NCBI GenBank assembly: GCA_028752905.1
Contig: JAQNBH010000014.1
Location: 32,636,276-32,700,275, forward strand
From: Cladorhizidae sp. MBARI D1340-BT2
Lineage: Eukaryota; Porifera; Demospongiae; Poecilosclerida; Cladorhizidae
Direction: 5' to 3'
Length of the DNA stretch: 64,000 bases
Position 1 is the stretch's first letter; every line of letters starts with the position of its first letter. Under the pieces are notes generated by a model, which saw nothing but the letters and a program-made list of their open reading frames with translations, searched no databases and was not told where the DNA came from. Positions 59,023 to 64,000 of this stretch are shown piece by piece. A program made the translations under genes and the position numbers.

Positions 59023-59274
59023 CTGTAAAATCAAGTGATGAATTAGATTAACATTCTACAGTAATGGAGATGATAATTTTTATTGAGAAATAAAAGATCC
59101 TGCTACCACTTTCTAGGTTTAGCATGAGGTATCCTCTAATAATTGTACCAATTTTAGAAGCGGATTAATCTTCAGTCTGCCCTCAATGCAGCAGGAATAA
59201 CTATCAAATAACAATTCTACTCTTTTCAGACTACAAATCTTTGCAACAGGAGGTGCCGTTAATGAAAAATGTTG

Positions 59275-61152
59275 TTATAAACATTAGGTCAGGTCCAATG
59301 ACATGTGTAAAACATTGGGTCAGGTCCAATGTGCATGTGTAAAACACTAGGTCAAGTCTAATGTGAAACATTAAAGTCAAGTCCAATGTGCATGTGTAAA
59401 ACATTAAGTCAGGTCCAATGGGCATGTAGGTCAGGTCCAATGTGCATGTGTAAAACACTAGGTCAAGTCTAATGTGCATGTGTAAAACATTAAAGTCAAG
59501 TCCAATGTGCATGTGTAAAACATTAAGTCAGGTCCAATGTGCAAGTGTAAAACATTAAGTCAAGTCCAATGTGCATGTAGGTCAAGTCCAATGTGCGTGT
59601 GTAAAACATTAGGTCAAGTCCAATGTGCATGTGTAAAACACTAGGTCAAGTCCAATGTGCATGTGTAAAACACTAGGTCAAGTCCAATGTGCATGTGTAA
59701 AACACTAGGTCATGTCCAATGTGCATACTAGGTCAAGTCCAGTGTGCATGTGTAAAACATTAGGTCAAGTCCAATGTGCATGTGTAAAAAACACTAGGTC
59801 AAGTCCAATGTGCATGTGTAAAACATTAGGTCAGGTCCAATGTGCATATGTAAAAAACACTAGGTCAAGTCCAATGTGCATGTGTAAAACACTAGGTCAA
59901 GTCCAATGTGCATGTGTAAACATTAGGTCAAGTCCAATGTGCATGTGTAAAACATTAGGTCAAGTCCAATGTGCATGTGTAAAAAACACTAGGTCAAGTC
60001 CAATGTGCATGTGTAAAACATTAGGTCAGGTCCAATGTGTATGTGTAAAAAACACTAGGTCAAGTCCAATGTGCATGTGTAAAACACTAGGTCAAGTCCA
60101 ATGTGCATGTGTAAACATCAGGTCAAGTCCAATGTGCATGTGTAAACATTAGGTCAAGTCCAATGTGCATGTGTAAAACATTAGGTCAAGTCCAATGTGC
60201 ATGTGTAAAACACTAGGTCAAGTCCAATGTGCATGTGTAAAACACTAGGTCAAGTCCAATGTGCATGTGTAAAACACTAGGTCAAGTCCAATGTGCATGT
60301 GTAAAACATTAGGTCAAGTCCAATGTGCATGTGTAAAACATTAGGTCAAGTCCAATGTGCATGTGTAAAACACTAGGTCAAGTCCAATGTGCATGTGTAA
60401 AACATTAGGTCAAGTCCAATGTGCATGTGTAAAACATTAGGTCAAGTCCAATGTGCATGTGTAAAACATTAGGTCAAGTCCAATGTGCATGTGTAAAACA
60501 CTAGGTCAAGTCCAATGTGCATGTGTAAAACACTAGGTCAAGTCCAATGGTCATGTGTAAAACACTAGGTCAAGTCCAATGTGCATGTGTAAAACACTAG
60601 GTCAAGTCCAATGTGCATGTGTAAAAAATACTAGGTCAAGTCCAATGGTCATGTGTAAAACACTAGGTCAAGTCCAGTGTGCATGTGTAAAACATTAGGT
60701 TAAGTCCAATGTGCATGTGTAAAAAATACTAGGTCAAGTCCAATGTGCATGTGTAAAACATTAGGTCAGGTCCAATGTGCATGTGTAAAAAACACTAGGT
60801 CAAGTCCAATGTGCATGTGTAAAACACTAGGTCAAGTCCAATGTGCATGTGTAAACATTAGGTCAAGTCCAATGTGCATGTGTAAAACATTAGGTCAAGT
60901 CCAATGTGCATGTGTAAAACACTAGGTCAAGTCCAATGTGCATGTGTAAAACATTAGGTCAAGTCCAATGTGCATGTGTAAAAAACACTAGGTCAAGTCC
61001 AATGTGCATGTGTAAAAAACATTAGGTCAAGTCCAGTGTGCATGTGTAAAACACTAGGTCAAGTCCAATGTGCATGTGTAAAAAACATTAGGTCAAGTCC
61101 AGTGTGCATGTGTAAAAACATTAGGTCAAATCCAATGTGCATGTGTAAAACA
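59275..61152. repeat. 32 bp minisatellite, about 58 copies
   Basis: Units AGGTCAAGTCCAATGTGCAT(GTGTAAAACACT) recur every 32 bp over almost 1.9 kb. Variants include CATTAGG/CACTAGG, AAAAAACACT, short 30 bp forms and short CATGTAGGTC forms near 59425 and 59575. ORFs inside, rich in C/K/S/P/M, are repeat translations. Confidence 0.95.
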
Positions 61153-61337
61153 TTATCATGCATTATCATGAATTCTTTGAGTATTTGGTCCAACTGCACA
61201 GAAATGATGTACACTACATTACCATAACTGCAGCTACTGTAGACCATTGTCTGGTCCAACCTATCTCTTACCTCCCCCCCCCCCCCCTCCCCCCCCCCCC
61301 CTTTTCTCCTTCCCTCCTTTCACCCCCATCTCCTTAC
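61153..61337. other. C-rich tract
   Basis: C-runs at 61274-61302 and a C/T-rich stretch to 61336. On the - strand this is the G/A-rich start of the intron after exon 61338-61695. Confidence 0.6.
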
Positions 61338-61695
61338 CTCTTATTTGCTGAGTGTGAAACACTGTGACCAATGGTATCCTTGGATCTGCCTGGAGATTTA
61401 TAAGACGACAATTTCATGGTTGGGGAACCATTAGAGCATGTGCCTCCTAGGGTGGTCAAGCTCCCACTTCTGGTATCGAATACAGGTGAGCCAGAGACAG
61501 ATTTGGTTTGTTCCAGTTTCCTAGAGACTGCCCCTTCAAAGACTGTGGAGATGCAGTAGGACTTACTTTCACCCAACTTCTTACGGTTGCTGGATTTTCC
61601 AACACCCTGGCTATGGGCGGGACTCATGGAGGTTGATATGACTTCTGCAGTTGGTGCAGAATATGACTTGGAGCTTCCAGATGACTTTGTCTTGA
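61338..61695 (-). CDS. unknown gene, exon of 358 nt
   Basis: Reading the - strand, the acceptor is CTCTCCACAG (before 61695) and the exon is open in the frame set by the preceding exon. It encodes a Ser/Thr/Lys-rich low-order segment (IKTKSSGSSKSYSAP ... SRKLEQTKSVSGSP ... GRSKDTIGHSVSHSANKR). At its end AATAAGAG|GTAAGG is a strong donor; reading through it gives an immediate TAA, so the protein either ends here or, more likely, splices onward. No domain recognised. The composition suggests a disordered, phosphorylation-prone region. Confidence 0.6.
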
Positions 61696-61979
61696 CTGTG
61701 GAGAGTGGGTGAGAGTGATCATGCAAAATCACTCACTATTACACTGTTTAATACATAGCAAGATTTCATTTAGGGGTGGCTGCTGCCCCCCTAGGAACCT
61801 CTTTGCTTCCCTCCTCCCCCATCGAAATCATATATGTCACATCTTAACCATCATGCCCCCCCCCCCTTAGAATCCAGATCCCACCCTTAGAATCCAGATC
61901 CCACCCTTAGAATCTAGATTCCTCCATTTGTTCCCCCCCCCTTGGACAATTTTTCCATAAAGCAGAGCTTGCTACTTAC
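61696..61979. other. intron of the - strand gene
   Basis: Contains short CCCACCCTTAGAATCCAGAT repeats (about 3 copies, 61868-61918) and C-runs at 61855-61867 and 61934-61942. Confidence 0.55.
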
Positions 61980-62187
61980 TGTTCTTCTTTGCAATGGAGG
62001 GAGAAGCAGCCAGTCCTACAGAGATGGCTGACTTTCCTCCTTTACAGATTAAAACTTTCTGTCTGCCAGATGAGGAAACCAGTTTCTCTTTGGCTCTCTC
62101 TCTTTCTTCAGCGATGAGTATTGCTTGTTCTTCTTCCTCTCTCTGCTGGTCTATAATGTCTGCCTCAAAGTAAGTCTGTCTTGTCAA
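61980..62187 (-). CDS. unknown gene, exon of 208 nt
   Basis: - strand acceptor GTGTTGCAG, donor AACA|GTAAGT. The exon starts in phase 0 and ends in phase 1, and the next exon (61695 downwards) continues in frame: A plus TC makes Ile. It encodes LTRQTYFEADIIDQQREEEE then QAILIAEERERAKEKLVSSS, a charged helical or coiled-coil-like stretch, and then KVLICKGGKSAISVGLAASP. Two consecutive exons with matched phases and consensus splice sites support a real gene. Product not recognised; upstream exons were not found between 62188 and 64000. Confidence 0.65.
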
Positions 62188-62389
62188 CTGCAACACATCA
62201 CATGGTAGGGTCAACTTAAGTACTAGGAGCATATTCATTACATATGTATAGTACTATATGTATAGTACTAGTAAGTAAAATAATAGGGCTAGTTCACAAT
62301 ATGACATCTGCCGAACATATCGTATTGTATTATCATATCGTGAACCTGGAACATAACGATACAATATAGTGATATAACATGATAGACAA
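62188..62389. other. no gene seen
   Basis: AT-rich intron of the - strand gene with a small TATGTATAGTACTA duplication at about 62243-62270. Confidence 0.4.
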
Positions 62390-62690
62390 TACAGTACGGA
62401 ATGAGATTTACCTCTATTCCAGTCTCAGTACAATATAGCAATATAACATGATAGCAATTATGATGGAATGAGATTTACCTCTATTCCAGTCTCAATACAA
62501 TATGGGGATATAACATGATGACACATTATGATGGAATGAGATTTACCTCTATTCCAATAGCAATATAACATGATAGCAGTTATGATGGAATGAGATTTAC
62601 CTCTATTCCAGTCTCAATACAATATGGTGATATAACATAATAGACAATACATATGTTATGATGGAATGAGATTTACTTCTATTCGTTGAT
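62390..62690. repeat. about 64 bp tandem repeat, 5 copies
   Basis: Units with core GGAATGAGATTTACCTCTAT then TCCAGTCTCAATACAATATGG and GATATAACATGATAG; the fourth copy lacks part of the middle. Confidence 0.88.
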
Positions 62691-63659
62691 CGTTGAGCAT
62701 CTGACCAATCAAAATGCTAGAATTTATCACGTGCTGAACTGCAGCAACAGCTGTTTAGCTTCAAGGAAACCATCTCCTGAAGACCACCTCCTGTTGCGGC
62801 AGGTATCTGTTCAAGCAGGAACAATGCCTGGAAACAGGTGATCTGTCAGTTGAAAGTGTTGGATAGCTAGCTGTGGTTTTCTAGCTGCAGCTAATGGTAT
62901 TGCAACCAAATCCAACTAGAGCACTTAGGTAGCTAGTAGTTTGAGAGTTGTTACTAACTTGTAGCATCGTAGCTAGCTAGCTAGACAATTATTAGTGGCG
63001 TAGTTTGTTAGTTGGAATAATTTTCTAGCTGGTGTGCTAGTTTGCTACAAAGCTATACCAACTTGTCCACAACCCCATAGGTTGTACCCAGCTGGGTCTG
63101 CTGTCGAGATAGCTTTAAAAGTATTTTATTATGAATCATGCACAATACAATGATATGATCCGATATAAAATGATATGATGATATGCTTGGCAAGAACCAT
63201 ATAATAATGTTCTTTAGAGGTGTGCTCTTACACTATGGGGGAAACGAAACATTCTGCTCTGTTTTGTACATGCATAGCATGCTCGGTGCCCAACCTTGGG
63301 AGTACTGTTCCAGGACCCTGCTTCGCAACCTTCCCACCCCCTTTTCCAACTCTCGTGTTCCTGTATGTTTTGCATGATCAGGTACCAACCTCCATAATAA
63401 TAATACCAAATAATGATTACGATGATGATGATGGTAATAGTATAGTAGTGATAGTAGTAACTATCGATCAGTGATTTTCAGCTGACTTAATAAAAATGCT
63501 GTCTTTTAATCAGGATTTCATTTTTTGGCCAATCAAATGGTTTTCATCAGGTGAATGGAAAATGTTATATGCAATGACAACGTGCTTCACATCAAATTTG
63601 CATGACTTGTCTGAATGCTATACAGATAGATAATGGTGGGAGTGGTTTCACATGCATAG
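62691..63659. other. no gene seen in 1.0 kb
   Basis: Unique sequence with GCTAGCTAGCTAG at about 62970 and GATGATGATG near 63421. No exon supported. Confidence 0.4.
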
Positions 63660-63880
63660 TCTTGAGAGTCAAGACATAGCAGTCGGGTAGCTCCAGCCCT
63701 TTATCTGGATCGAAGCACTGATCCTCAGCTGTAAGTGGATGCACAGCGACTCCTTCACAAACAATTCCCACCTTTTCTGGCTCTAGTAATCATCAAGGTC
63801 TCTTTCCACAAAATTGGGTGTTCTGATTCTCCACACATGCTCTGCGATCAAAGTTCTCCCTTCTGCATGCACCCTTCTGC
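63660..63880 (-). mobile_element. Penelope-like element C-terminal scrap
   Basis: The - strand gives IAEHVWRIRTPN (about 63820-63860), then in shifted frames KRWELFVKES and EDQCFDPDKGLELPDCYVLT with LKT. The order 'AEHVW' - 'RW-E-L-VKES' - 'F-x-x-D-x-G-x-E-L-P-x-C' is the tail of Penelope-like GIY-YIG proteins and overlaps the part missing from the copy at 54.2 kb. Frame changes show it is dead. Confidence 0.55.
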
Positions 63881-63894
63881 TCCTTGAGCAGATA

Positions 63895-64000
63895 GACTAA
63901 CCCTTCAGTATGTATTTTCCTATGAGACTGACCTTCAGCAGGTATTCTCCAATGACTTCAGCAGGTATTTTCCCATGAGACGACCTATCAGCAGGTATTC
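63895..64000. repeat. CAGCAGGTATT tandem repeat running off the window
   Basis: Four imperfect copies of a 25-35 bp unit with TTCAGCAGGTATTTTCCCAT; continues past base 64000. Confidence 0.8.

Noticed and set aside
1..64000. tRNA, rRNA or other structured RNA genes
   Set aside because: None recognised by eye; a covariance-model scan (Infernal with Rfam, tRNAscan-SE) would be decisive.

Overview
This is a 64 kb piece of animal nuclear DNA, not bacterial or viral. It has small exons split by long introns, GT-AG splice sites, decayed DNA transposons and non-LTR retrotransposons, and dozens of minisatellites that together fill roughly a quarter of the window. The host looks like an early-branching invertebrate. 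A demosponge is my best guess, from the style of the NACHT/NLR fragment, the retroelement types and the single large receptor gene, but the window alone does not prove it.

The one gene that can be read with confidence is a leucine-rich-repeat G-protein-coupled receptor of the glycoprotein-hormone-receptor (type A LGR) kind on the + strand. Its exons are at 16824-16898, 22497-22568, 23720-23785, 34197-34268, 34630-34770 and 36584-39695. All are joined in the same phase, and each small exon carries one leucine-rich repeat (the fifth carries two). The last exon carries the end of the repeat domain, a very long Ser/Thr-rich hinge, seven membrane helices and a long tail. Signal peptide and first LRR exons were not found and probably lie before the window or in its first 16 kb. 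A second gene is partly visible on the - strand at the right end (exons 61980-62187 and 61338-61695); its product is not recognised.

The rest is mobile-element debris and repeats. Three decayed hAT-type transposases lie at 1-1144, 30690-32330 and 56069-58361. LINE-type reverse transcriptase remnants lie at 42720-46510 (-), 47455-49716 (+), 50290-51070 (-), 52395-52800 (-) and possibly 28299-28500 (-). GIY-YIG pieces of Penelope-like elements lie at 54218-54520 (+) and 63660-63880 (-). A broken NLR-type NACHT gene on the - strand (40801-42475) has an expanded 36-residue linker repeat. There is also a 192 bp-arm foldback element (51247-51958) and two copies of a small MITE-like element (7371-7625 and 52196-52385).

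Layout: 0-30 kb is almost wholly minisatellites, including the introns of the receptor; 30-40 kb holds a hAT relic and the 3' half of the receptor; 40-59 kb is NLR and transposon debris; 59-61 kb is one large 32 bp array; 61-64 kb is the unknown - strand gene and a Penelope scrap. No rRNA, tRNA or CRISPR array was seen. The most interesting points are the receptor's conserved exon pattern and processing-site-rich hinge, an intronic minisatellite that multiplies an exon's own 5' splice site, and the coding-repeat expansion in the NLR linker.
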